From Flavipsychrobacter sp. (GTDB lineage: Bacteria; Bacteroidota; Bacteroidia; Chitinophagales; Chitinophagaceae): DNA of 64,000 bases. Under the pieces are notes generated by a model. That model was not told the DNA's origin. It worked only from the letters and a program-made list of their open reading frames with translations, and did no database searches. This document shows positions 9,862-16,077 of the stretch, one piece after another. A program made the position numbers and the translations under genes. The stretch spans positions 60,352 through 124,351 of the forward strand of contig JAEUVZ010000069.1 in assembly GCA_016786665.1 (NCBI GenBank). Direction: 5' to 3'. Numbering within the stretch: position 1 is the first letter of the stretch; each line of letters begins with the position of its first letter.

Positions 9862-10641
9862 TTATTTTCCTTTAAAAATAGCTTTTCTTTTTTCCATGAA
9901 GGCGGCGGTGCCTTCGCGCATGTCTTCGGTAGCAAAACACTCGCCAAAACGCTTGATTTCATTGGCAAAACCGTCAGCGGCACCCTTTGCGGCATCGTTG
10001 ACACAAGCGATAACTTTAGCGATAGCTACGGGTGCTTTTGTATGTATTTTTTGTGCTATTTCTTTGGTTTTGGCCAATAATTCGGCCTGCGGCACCACGT
10101 GATTGACCAGCCCCAGGGCTTTGGCTTCGTCGGCACCTATCATATCGGCGGTCATCATCAGTTCCATCGCCTTTCCTTTGCCTATCAGCTGCGTGAGGCG
10201 CTGCGTGCCCCCGTAGCCCGGTATTAGGCCCAGGTTTACCTCCGGCTGGCCGAACTTAGCGTTCTCGCTAGCCAGGCGGAAATGGCAACTCATGGCTAGC
10301 TCGCAGCCACCACCGAGCGAAAACCCGTTCACCGCCGCTATTACCGGCTTGGGGGAATTCTCAATTTTATCAAAAACCCCTTGCTGGCCGCGTCGTGCCA
10401 GCTCGGCACCACCGTCTTCGTCGAGCGCGGTGAACTCGGAGATATCGGCCCCGGCCACAAACGCCTTTTCTCCGGCGCCGGTAAGGATGGCCGTCTTTAT
10501 TTCGGCATTGGTGTACACTTCGTCCATTACCTTGCCCAGCTCTTCTATCACGTCTTTATTGAGCGCGTTCAGCTTGTCGGGGCGGTTGATGGTTATTACT
10601 AATGTTCCGTCTTGTAAATCGGTTACTAATGTCTGATACAT
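9862..10641 (-). CDS. Enoyl-CoA hydratase/isomerase (crotonase family)
   Basis: The 259-residue crotonase-fold protein has the oxyanion-hole motifs AGADISEF (about 64-71) and GGGCELA, and both catalytic glutamates of true hydratases, Glu114 (GGGCELA) and Glu134 (PEVNLGLIPGYGGTQRL). It should hydrate trans-2-enoyl-CoA to 3-hydroxyacyl-CoA in the cytosol. The short-chain crotonase type (Crt/FadB-like, or PaaF) fits best. With paaA and paaY in the window, a role in the beta-oxidation-like part of phenylacetate degradation is possible, but general fatty-acid or amino-acid catabolism is equally likely. The B12-binding gene lies 63 bp upstream on the same strand, which hints at a short catabolic operon. 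Confidence 0.93.
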   Translation of the reverse strand: MYQTLVTDLQDGTLVITINRPDKLNALNKDVIEELGKVMDEVYTNAEIKTAILTGAGEKAFVAGADISEFTALDEDGGAELARRGQQGVFDKIENSPKPVIAAVNGFSLGGGCELAMSCHFRLASENAKFGQPEVNLGLIPGYGGTQRLTQLIGKGKAMELMMTADMIGADEAKALGLVNHVVPQAELLAKTKEIAQKIHTKAPVAIAKVIACVNDAAKGAADGFANEIKRFGECFATEDMREGTAAFMEKRKAIFKGK

Positions 10642-10704
10642 ACTAGATATTTGTTTTCCGGCCCCGGCACTATTGCCCGGTGCCTGTGCTATGTGATTAA
10701 ATGA

Positions 10705-11124
10705 TTAATTATTTCGGTTTTCTTCTACCCAGGCGGTGATGTAGCCGGCTATTTCAGAGGTGGGCGCTCCCGGGGCAAAAAGCTTGCCCACGCCCATACT
10801 GTTGAGTTCGGCCATATCTTCCTCGGGTATGATGCCGCCCCCGGTGAGCAGTACGTTGGTGAGCCCTTTTTCCTGCATGAGCCGGATAATCTTAGGGAAC
10901 ACCGTCATGTGCGCCCCGCTGAGTATGCTGATGCCTATGGCGTCCACGTCTTCCTGCAGGGCGGCGTTCACTACCATTTCGGGCGTTTGGCGCAGGCCCG
11001 TGTAGATGACCTCCATACCGGCATCGCGCATGGCGGTGGCAATCACTTTGGCTCCCCTATCGTGGCCGTCGAGCCCTACTTTGGCTACCAATATCCGCAC
11101 GGGGCGTTGCAATTTCTGTGACAT
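10705..11124 (-). CDS. Stand-alone cobalamin (B12)-binding domain, methylmalonyl-CoA mutase C-terminal type
   Basis: This 139-residue protein is only a Rossmann-like B12 domain. It has the lower-ligand motif LDGHDRG (DxHxxG, with His21 expected to coordinate cobalt), followed by [21 protein letters not shown] and the [11 protein letters not shown] segment near the nucleotide tail. It corresponds to the C-terminal domain of methylmalonyl-CoA or isobutyryl-CoA mutases, encoded separately from the catalytic subunit, which is not in the window. It would pair with a large mutase subunit elsewhere to rearrange acyl-CoA carbon skeletons. The downstream crotonase suggests acyl-CoA catabolism. A sensor role for the free domain cannot be excluded. 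Confidence 0.9.
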   Translation of the reverse strand: MSQKLQRPVRILVAKVGLDGHDRGAKVIATAMRDAGMEVIYTGLRQTPEMVVNAALQEDVDAIGISILSGAHMTVFPKIIRLMQEKGLTNVLLTGGGIIPEEDMAELNSMGVGKLFAPGAPTSEIAGYITAWVEENRNN

Positions 11125-11207
11125 ATTTCCTTAAAAAAGCGGGGTAAATGTAACGAGTTTGAACCGGGAATTCAAGGATTAAACGCATTAAGCCGTAATG
11201 GAATGTA

Positions 11208-11280
11208 TATTTTTGTGGTTTGCCGGGAGAGAAAAAGGGTAAAAATTACTTTTTCAATCAAATAATTCCACTTACCTTTG
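11208..11280 (+). promoter_or_regulatory. Probable tandem promoters of the rpmH-rnpA-yidD operon
   Basis: Two TAnnTTTG boxes face the operon: TATTTTTG at 11208-11215 and TACCTTTG at 11273-11280, the second 35 nt before the rpmH ATG. A T-rich stretch at 11250-11256 could be the -33 region of the second. The 191-bp space also holds a short repeat-like GAACCGGGAATTCAAGGATTA, similar to a sequence near 37050. Confidence 0.5.
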
Positions 11281-11315
11281 CACTCCCCTTGCAAAAAGGC
11301 TAATAATCAAGAGTT

Positions 11316-11471
11316 ATGAAACGTACATTCCAACCACACCGTCGCCGCCGTAAATCTGTACATGGATTCCGTTCGCGCATGGAAACGGCAAATGGCCGTA
11401 AAGTATTGGCTTCCCGCCGTAAGAAAGGACGTAAGAAACTGACTGTTTCTGACGAACTCCGCCTGAAGTAA
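11316..11471 (+). CDS. rpmH: Ribosomal protein bL34
   Basis: The 51-residue product begins [19 protein letters not shown] and continues with [21 protein letters not shown], which is the diagnostic bL34 sequence. Bacteroidota bL34 is a few residues longer than the 46-residue E. coli protein because of a C-terminal tail (here TVSDELRLK). It is a small basic protein of the large ribosomal subunit. It leads the classical rpmH-rnpA-yidD cluster, and rnpA follows after 21 bp. Confidence 0.98.
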   Translation: MKRTFQPHRRRRKSVHGFRSRMETANGRKVLASRRKKGRKKLTVSDELRLK

Positions 11472-11492
11472 ACTATCTTAAAACGTTAGGCC

Positions 11493-11885
11493 ATTCGTAA
11501 TACATTCAAGGCATACGAGCGGCTCAAGCGGGAGCAGCATATTGAGACGCTTTTCCAACATGGGAAAGCGTTTTCTGTTTTTCCCCTAAGAGCCATATAC
11601 CATACTGTACCCCGCGGGGAGGCCCTATCGCCGGTGCAGGTGGGCTTTTCCGTGCCTAAAAAGCGCTTCCGCCGCGCGGTAGACCGGCACCGGGTACGCA
11701 GGGTAATGGTGGAGGCCTGGCGGCTGAATAAACACCCGCTGTACGCCTCCCTGCCCGCAGGCATACAACTACACCTTTTCCTTATCTTTACGGACAGCAG
11801 CCTGCCGGACTTCAGCGCCGTAGAAACGGCCCTGCTGAAAATAACCGACCGGCTGACCGAGCTGCTGCAGGCACCTGATGCGTAA
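11493..11885 (+). CDS. rnpA: Ribonuclease P protein component, apparent AUU start
   Basis: The 130-residue frame from ATT 11493 reads (I/M)[19 protein letters not shown], then [31 protein letters not shown] and [15 protein letters not shown], a good full-length match to RnpA. The protein helps the RNase P RNA remove 5' leaders from tRNA precursors. No ATG, GTG or TTG occurs between the in-frame TAG at 11487 and the GTG at 11634. Starting at 11634 would delete the conserved N-terminal third. The ATT at 11493 sits exactly where family members have MRNTF or similar, so AUU initiation is the simplest reading; a single-base sequence error is the alternative. In the RNR signature the Asn appears replaced by His (DRHRVRR). 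It overlaps yidD by 8 bp. Confidence 0.88.
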   Translation: MRNTFKAYERLKREQHIETLFQHGKAFSVFPLRAIYHTVPRGEALSPVQVGFSVPKKRFRRAVDRHRVRRVMVEAWRLNKHPLYASLPAGIQLHLFLIFTDSSLPDFSAVETALLKITDRLTELLQAPDA

Positions 11886-12099
11886 GGTATTCTCCATATT
11901 GTTCCGGGGACTGATAAAGTTCTACCAGGCGTTTTTGTCGCCCTTGTTTGGGGCCAAGTGCCGGTATTACCCCACCTGCAGCGTGTATGGCATGGAAGCC
12001 ATTAAAAAGCATGGCCCCTTTAAAGGGGGCTGGCTGGCGACAAAGCGTATCTGCTCGTGCCATCCGTGGGGTGGACATGGGTATGACCCGGTGCCGTAA
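11878..12099 (+). CDS. yidD: Membrane protein insertion efficiency factor YidD
   Basis: The 73-residue protein has the family's Cys-rich core: [20 protein letters not shown], then [20 protein letters not shown] and [17 protein letters not shown]. YidD is a small amphipathic protein on the inner face of the cytoplasmic membrane that aids YidC-dependent insertion. Its start overlaps the rnpA end by 8 bp, suggesting translational coupling. yidC is not adjacent here. Confidence 0.97.
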   Translation: MRKVFSILFRGLIKFYQAFLSPLFGAKCRYYPTCSVYGMEAIKKHGPFKGGWLATKRICSCHPWGGHGYDPVP

Positions 12100-12164
12100 C
12101 CCCCCTTGCCTTTCGGTAAGCAGGCCTAAAGGGTCTTACTTGTGTTTTCTGATAGGTGGAGGGC

Positions 12165-12187
12165 GGGGCAACCGCAAGGGATGCCCC
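12165..12187. repeat. REP-like intergenic hairpin
   Basis: GGGGCAACC and GGGATGCCCC form an imperfect stem around GCAA in the 119-bp space after yidD. The wording resembles dispersed intergenic palindromes of the kind seen in many genomes. Only one clear copy was noticed in this window. Confidence 0.4.
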
Positions 12188-12218
12188 TACGTGGATTGTT
12201 TGTAACTTAGGTAGTCGT

Positions 12219-13193
12219 ATGAGGTTCCTGTTTTTGATATTGTTTATTTTGGGTTCTCTAGCCTATAATGCAGAAGCCCATGAGTGCAGCTACTATCTAA
12301 AAGGAAAGATACTTTCGTATGATGGACAAGTAGTGGGCAACACCCAGTGCACGTTGCAACTAGGTAAAAACAGGAGAATTTTCAAGACCGATAATGAAGG
12401 AAATTATTTTGTTGAGGTCTTTTTCACCGTTTCCAACGTTTGCCGACAAACCCCTGAAGGAAAGCCATCGGGGGATGAATATGCTCTTTCGAAGGAAGCC
12501 AATTCTGACACAATTATCATTTCCTGCAACATGGGAGTGGGTTATGTAAAATCAAATTGGGATCAGTATTATCATATAGAACAGAAAGATTACTCAAAGG
12601 CACACCGCGCTCTTTGGAGCTATAAAGAACAGAATCTTATCGAACGAGCGGACATAACACTCAATCCCGCCTATCCCAAACTGAAAGAAGACAATACAGA
12701 TGGATATATGTCTGCAATCAAACGGACGCTTAAGAAACTAAACAGCTCAACAAAAATTGACAGTCTGAAGCTGGCGGCTAACGGATTATATACCGGAGAG
12801 GGGAGATTCAGGCTTAGAAACGGCGAAGTTATTACCCGAACCATAGACAGCACAAATAAAACTACAATAACGACCGCCAGTGGGACTGACTCAATTATAT
12901 ATGGACTATTGCCAGACCAACTATATAAGTATATCCTGGAACTGGATGAAATAAGGTGGGCTATTCAATCTGTTTTTAACTATATTGAATTAAGGAACAG
13001 GCCTATCAATTGTATATTTTCTGATGAATTTCTTGGCGACTGCAGAAATATTGTGAGCCTGCAAAAAATGAATAATCATCTGTATCATTTACCCGAAAAT
13101 GCTTTCAAAAAAGAGAGCTCATACTTTTCTATTAATGTAGATGACAATAATATTATTACGGATGTGTTCTATTATGAAATAGACACACAATAA
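12219..13193 (+). CDS. Secreted protein of unknown function, AT-rich
   Basis: I do not recognise this 324-residue protein. The start at 12219 is chosen because MRFLFLILFILGSLAYNAEA is a clean signal peptide. An upstream in-frame start would add 21 unlikely residues. Residues 22-80 (KGKILSYDGQVVGNTQCTL, then FKTDNEGNYFVEVFF) look like a carboxypeptidase-regulatory-like beta-sandwich, the repeat that displays extracytoplasmic surface domains in Bacteroidota. The rest is mixed alpha/beta with no motif I can name, and no T9SS tail. The gene is visibly richer in A and T than rpmH-yidD and paaY on either side, which suggests later acquisition or weak constraint. paaY follows after 29 bp. Confidence 0.7.
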   Translation: MRFLFLILFILGSLAYNAEAHECSYYLKGKILSYDGQVVGNTQCTLQLGKNRRIFKTDNEGNYFVEVFFTVSNVCRQTPEGKPSGDEYALSKEANSDTIIISCNMGVGYVKSNWDQYYHIEQKDYSKAHRALWSYKEQNLIERADITLNPAYPKLKEDNTDGYMSAIKRTLKKLNSSTKIDSLKLAANGLYTGEGRFRLRNGEVITRTIDSTNKTTITTASGTDSIIYGLLPDQLYKYILELDEIRWAIQSVFNYIELRNRPINCIFSDEFLGDCRNIVSLQKMNNHLYHLPENAFKKESSYFSINVDDNNIITDVFYYEIDTQ

Positions 13194-13222
13194 GATCTGT
13201 ACTCTTTAATTAACTTTAATGC

Positions 13223-13819
13223 ATGTTTTATTCATTCAAAGGTTTTATCCCGGTGGTGCACCCGAGTGCTTTTGTGCATCCGCAGGCGGTGGTGACAGGT
13301 AATGTCATCATAGGCAAGGATGTGTATATCGGGCCCGGGGCAGCGCTGCGAGGTGATTGGGGTGGTATAGTAATAGAAGACGGCTGTAACGTGCAAGAGA
13401 ATTGCACGATACATATGTTCCCCGGCGTAACGGTATTGCTGAAGGAAGGGGCGCATATAGGCCACGGCGCCATCATACACGGAGGGACGATAGGGCGAAA
13501 CGTGCTGGTGGGCATGAATGCGGTGGTGATGGATGATGTGGAGATAGGTGATGAGTGCATTATAGGCGCGCTGTCGTTCATTAATGCGAATACTAAAATA
13601 CCGGCGCGCTCATTGGTAGTAGGTAATCCCGGAAAAATAATAAAAGAAGTAAGTGATGAAATGATAGCCTGGAAGACCAAGGGCACGCAACTGTACCAGC
13701 AGCTTCCGGCGGAGTGTTACGAGAGCCTGCGGCAGGTGGAGGCGCTTACCGAGCTTCCGGCGGATAGACCAACGCAGGAGAGTTTGTATGCTACGTGGGA
13801 GGAGATAAAGGGTAGTTGA
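13223..13819 (+). CDS. paaY: PaaY-type gamma-carbonic-anhydrase-like thioesterase
   Basis: The 198-residue left-handed beta-helix protein matches PaaY throughout: YIGPGAALRGDWGGIVIEDG, NVQENCTIHMFPG, then GAHIGHGAIIHGGTIGRNVL, VGMNAVVMDDVEIG and AWKTKGTQLYQ. The three histidines that bind metal between subunits of gamma-class carbonic anhydrases fit His64, His81 and His86. PaaY is a trimeric thioesterase that hydrolyses dead-end CoA esters formed during phenylacetate breakdown, protecting the pathway. It is about 13 kb from paaA, so it is not in the same operon. A generic gamma-CA-like acyltransferase is the alternative, but the C-terminal AWK.GT..YQ segment favours PaaY. Confidence 0.88.
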   Translation: MFYSFKGFIPVVHPSAFVHPQAVVTGNVIIGKDVYIGPGAALRGDWGGIVIEDGCNVQENCTIHMFPGVTVLLKEGAHIGHGAIIHGGTIGRNVLVGMNAVVMDDVEIGDECIIGALSFINANTKIPARSLVVGNPGKIIKEVSDEMIAWKTKGTQLYQQLPAECYESLRQVEALTELPADRPTQESLYATWEEIKGS

Positions 13820-13851
13820 GTGGCTAATAACGTTGCTGTGGGTAGCATGGC

Positions 13852-14187
13852 CAGAACGTGGGGTGAGATTGCTTCGCTGCGCTCGCAAGGACGGCTGCGG
13901 GAACTGTAGCCAGGTTGGGGGGGGCAGTGATTGGTGGCGGGTCGCCCCCAAACCCTGAAGCGGGCTTTCCCGGTTTGTGTGTATGTAGGTGGCGGGGGCT
14001 GGGCAAGAACGTGGGATGAGATTGCTTCGCTGCGCTCGCAAGGACGGCTGCGGGAACTGTAGCCAGGTTGGGGGGCAGTGTTTGGTGGCGGGTCGCCCCC
14101 AAACCACCTAAAGGGGGCTTCCCCGACTTGTGTGTATGTAGTGGCGGGGAGCATGGCAAGAACTAATGGTAAGATTGCTTCCGGTTC
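13852..14187. repeat. 153-bp tandem repeat, two full copies and a truncated third
   Basis: The 452-bp stretch 13820-14272 has no gene. It holds a unit starting near AGAACGTGGG and GAGATTGCTTCGCTGCGCTC, found at 13865 and again at 14018, exactly 153 bp apart. A diverged start of a third copy (AAGATTGCTTCCGG) appears at 14171, again 153 bp later. Each unit carries the widespread bacterial intergenic motif ATTGCTTCGCTGCGCTCGCA and a GC-rich half that includes GGTGGCGGGTCGCCCCCAAA. Open reading frames on the opposite strand here are artefacts of this repeat. Confidence 0.88.
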
Positions 14188-14204
14188 TTTAATAGACATA
14201 AAAA

Positions 14205-14227
14205 AGCCCCCGCTAGATACGGGGGCT
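14205..14227. terminator. Terminator of the ArsR-like gene, possibly bidirectional
   Basis: Arms AGCCCCCG and CGGGGGCT enclose a 7-nt loop. On the minus strand the stem is followed by TTTTTT, ending the gene at 14273. On the plus strand AATTCTTTTTT follows, so it may also stop readthrough from the repeat region. Confidence 0.85.
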
Positions 14228-14272
14228 AATTCTTTTTTGTTGGGTAATCTGTAATTTATTAACTAATAGTTA

Positions 14273-14641
14273 TTAGTTGTTTGAATCGTCAGAATTAACC
14301 AGTTCGTTCACGAACTTAGCAACTGAAGCGATACGCGCGTGATTGAGTGCGTAGTGGATGAATTTACCATCACGCTCAGTGATCACGATGTTAGCACGAC
14401 GGAGGATAGCCAGGTGCTGAGAAGCTACCGACTGCTCCAGGCGCAGCTTAACGTAGATATCAGTTACGTTCATACGTTTGTTTTCTTCCAGCAGCTTGAT
14501 AATTTGCTGACGGAGTTTGTGGTTGATGGCCCTCAAAGTCATTGCTGCACTCTTCACTGCCATGTAATCCAATTTAATCTGCTCGTTAGACCCTTCATCT
14601 TTGCGAATAACCAGCGTGTTTGCTGACATTGTCGTTTCCAT
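14273..14641 (-). CDS. ArsR-like winged-helix transcription regulator without Cys sensor
   Basis: The 122-residue protein contains a winged helix: helices around RAINHKLRQQIIKLLEE, a recognition region VTDIYVKLRLEQSVASQHLA (about 59-78), then the wing ANIVITERDGKFIHYALN. This is the ArsR/SmtB fold, usually a dimeric repressor. It has no cysteine at all, so the classical metal or persulfide thiol switch is absent. The signal it reads, if any, is unknown. It could start at codon 1 (METTM) or codon 5. A TAnnTTTG box lies about 90 nt upstream, giving a fairly long leader for this genome. No target gene is adjacent on the same strand. Confidence 0.88.
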   Translation of the reverse strand: METTMSANTLVIRKDEGSNEQIKLDYMAVKSAAMTLRAINHKLRQQIIKLLEENKRMNVTDIYVKLRLEQSVASQHLAILRRANIVITERDGKFIHYALNHARIASVAKFVNELVNSDDSNN

Positions 14642-14730
14642 TTACTTTAAATTTTACAGCGGTTAATTAATAGATTCTTGCTTATTTACTTACATCCGTT
14701 CGAAAAATACTTCCTCTCGATTTGACTTTG

Positions 14731-14738
14731 CAAACATA
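14731..14738 (-). promoter_or_regulatory. TAnnTTTG -7 box for the ArsR-like gene
   Basis: On the minus strand this reads TATGTTTG, about 90 nt before the ATG at 14641. The surrounding 180 bp is AT-rich and contains no gene. Confidence 0.4.
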
Positions 14739-14824
14739 CATAACTAATACATATGAACCAAATAAGAAGATGGGGATGGTGTTAAAATCCAGTTAAAATG
14801 AGAATAAAAATAATGTGATTGCTT

Positions 14825-15511
14825 TTATAAGTCATTGTTTTTCTTACTGTTATGCGTGTAAACTTGTTTTAAATAAAATGGCTCGGCTGTGGCTAAATTG
14901 ACACTGCCGTTACACTTATATTGCTGATGCGCATACATTGCCCACTGTGCAATATCTAATATTTCCCCGTTTACCATATAACCGCCCAAAACAGCCACAT
15001 CTTCTGCCAAAGCCATCGTAGAAACCACTACGCATTTATTTTTTTCCCTATTCAATCGCTCGCTGGCCAGGTCCTCACGGGTAATGTGCACCGGGGCTAC
15101 CCGTTCGTTCATTTCCATATCGTACACGGCCAGGAAATACTCGGCTTCCCGGGCCGGTATCACGGCTGTGTACTCCTCATACCCGGGATTGCCCCGGAGG
15201 CACTGGTGAGCCATCAAAGCCAGCTTGTTGTGCGCAAAGAGGGGTATCTCATGGATATAGCAGATGGCCTTGGCAGTAGCCAGGCCAATACGCAAACCCG
15301 TATAAGAGCCGGGACCGGCGCAGACAGCGACGCCCGCCAACTGCCGCAGGGTAATGCCCGCAGCCGAGCATACCGCATCTATCAGCCCGTTTATTTCAGC
15401 AGCCTGGCTGCGGCTATCGGCTATCGGCTCTGCCGCCACTACCTGCCCGGAAGCAGAAAGGGCGACCACGCCATTGCTGGCAGATGTATCAATATGTAAC
15501 AAGTATTCCAT
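14825..15511 (-). CDS. tsaB: tRNA threonylcarbamoyladenosine biosynthesis protein TsaB
   Basis: The start at 15511 gives a 228-residue protein beginning MEYLLHIDTSASNGVVALSA; the open frame extends further upstream, but only into ridA and its promoter. The core GVAVCAGPGSYTGLRIGLAT and the AKAICYIHEIPLF segment are the TsaB signature (HSP70/actin-like fold). TsaB is the non-catalytic partner that dimerises with TsaD and, with TsaE and TsaC, makes t6A at position 37 of ANN-decoding tRNAs. The gene is divergent from ridA, with only 42 bp between start codons. Confidence 0.95.
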   Translation of the reverse strand: MEYLLHIDTSASNGVVALSASGQVVAAEPIADSRSQAAEINGLIDAVCSAAGITLRQLAGVAVCAGPGSYTGLRIGLATAKAICYIHEIPLFAHNKLALMAHQCLRGNPGYEEYTAVIPAREAEYFLAVYDMEMNERVAPVHITREDLASERLNREKNKCVVVSTMALAEDVAVLGGYMVNGEILDIAQWAMYAHQQYKCNGSVNLATAEPFYLKQVYTHNSKKNNDL

Positions 15512-15522
15512 ATCCGGCGGCG

Positions 15523-15530
15523 CAAAAGTA
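15523..15530 (-). promoter_or_regulatory. TAnnTTTG -7 box for tsaB
   Basis: TACTTTTG on the minus strand, 11 nt before the tsaB ATG. It is separated by only 11 bp from the opposing ridA box. Confidence 0.55.
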
Positions 15531-15541
15531 CGGATGCTTCT

Positions 15542-15549
15542 TATTTTTG
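15542..15549 (+). promoter_or_regulatory. TAnnTTTG -7 box for ridA
   Basis: TATTTTTG only 4 nt before the ridA ATG, so the transcript would be leaderless or nearly so. Confidence 0.55.
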
Positions 15550-15553
15550 CCGC

Positions 15554-15937
15554 ATGGAAAAGAAAATAATAAAAACGAATAACGCCCCCGCACCGATTGG
15601 CCCCTACAACCAGGCCGTGGCGGCAGGTAATATGCTGTTTGTTTCCGGGCAGATAGCACTGGACCCGGCGACAGGAGCATTGCTGCAAGGCGACATACAG
15701 GCGGAAACAAAGCTGGTAATGGAAAACCTGAAAGCTATACTCACTGAAGCGGGAACCGACTTCAGCAAGGTGATAAAGAGCACCATCTTCCTGATGGATA
15801 TGGGGCAGTTTGCGCAGGTGAATGAAGTGTATGGCTCCTACTTTGATAACGCTACTGCTCCGGCAAGGGAAACGGTACAGGTATCGGGATTGCCAAAGGG
15901 TGTGAAGGTGGAGATAAGCGTAATAGCTGCGCTCTAA
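15554..15937 (+). CDS. ridA: RidA family reactive-intermediate deaminase
   Basis: The 127-residue product has canonical RidA text: NAPAPIGPYNQAV, MLFVSGQIALDPATGAL, then ARETVQVSGLPKGVKVEISV, with the conserved Arg of the trimer-interface active site (PARETVQV). RidA hydrolyses reactive enamine/imine intermediates such as 2-aminoacrylate made by PLP enzymes, protecting them from damage. The length equals the usual 125-130 residues. It ends in a strong terminator and stands alone on its transcript. Confidence 0.96.
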   Translation: MEKKIIKTNNAPAPIGPYNQAVAAGNMLFVSGQIALDPATGALLQGDIQAETKLVMENLKAILTEAGTDFSKVIKSTIFLMDMGQFAQVNEVYGSYFDNATAPARETVQVSGLPKGVKVEISVIAAL

Positions 15938-15974
15938 TGTGGGAAACACGAAAATGTGACGCATCAGCTACTGT

Positions 15975-16012
15975 AAAAAAATACCGCTGCCCAGGGGCAA
16001 CGGTATTTTTTT
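15975..16012. terminator. Terminator between ridA and glnS (convergent)
   Basis: Twelve-base arms AAAAAAATACCG and CGGTATTTTTTT pair around a 14-nt loop that itself contains GCCC/GGGC. A and T runs on both sides make it usable in both directions for the convergent ridA and glnS transcripts. Confidence 0.85.
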
Positions 16013-16077
16013 ATTTTTTCAAAATGAGGCTGGCAGGTATATCAATACCTCCACCTGTCAATCTATCTCCTATCAGC

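Noticed and set aside
11634..11885. rnpA as an 83-residue protein starting at GTG 11634
   Set aside because: This start removes conserved N-terminal segments that are encoded in frame upstream. The AUU at 11493 restores a full-length protein.
12156..12218. Upstream start for the 12219 hypothetical gene
   Set aside because: It would place 21 polar residues derived from a REP-like hairpin before a perfect signal peptide.
13852..14187. CRISPR array
   Set aside because: The repeat unit is 153 bp long with no short repeat-spacer alternation, and no cas genes are in the window.
13610..14199. Overlapping minus-strand frames encoding ASAAKQS- and LRAQRSN-type peptides
   Set aside because: These are classic artefacts of the intergenic repeat containing ATTGCTTCGCTGCGCTCGCA. 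They span the tandem repeat and the end of paaY.
14825..15964. 379-residue version of TsaB starting upstream
   Set aside because: The extra 151 residues lie antisense to ridA and its promoter. MEYLLHIDTSAS at 15511 is the normal TsaB N-terminus.
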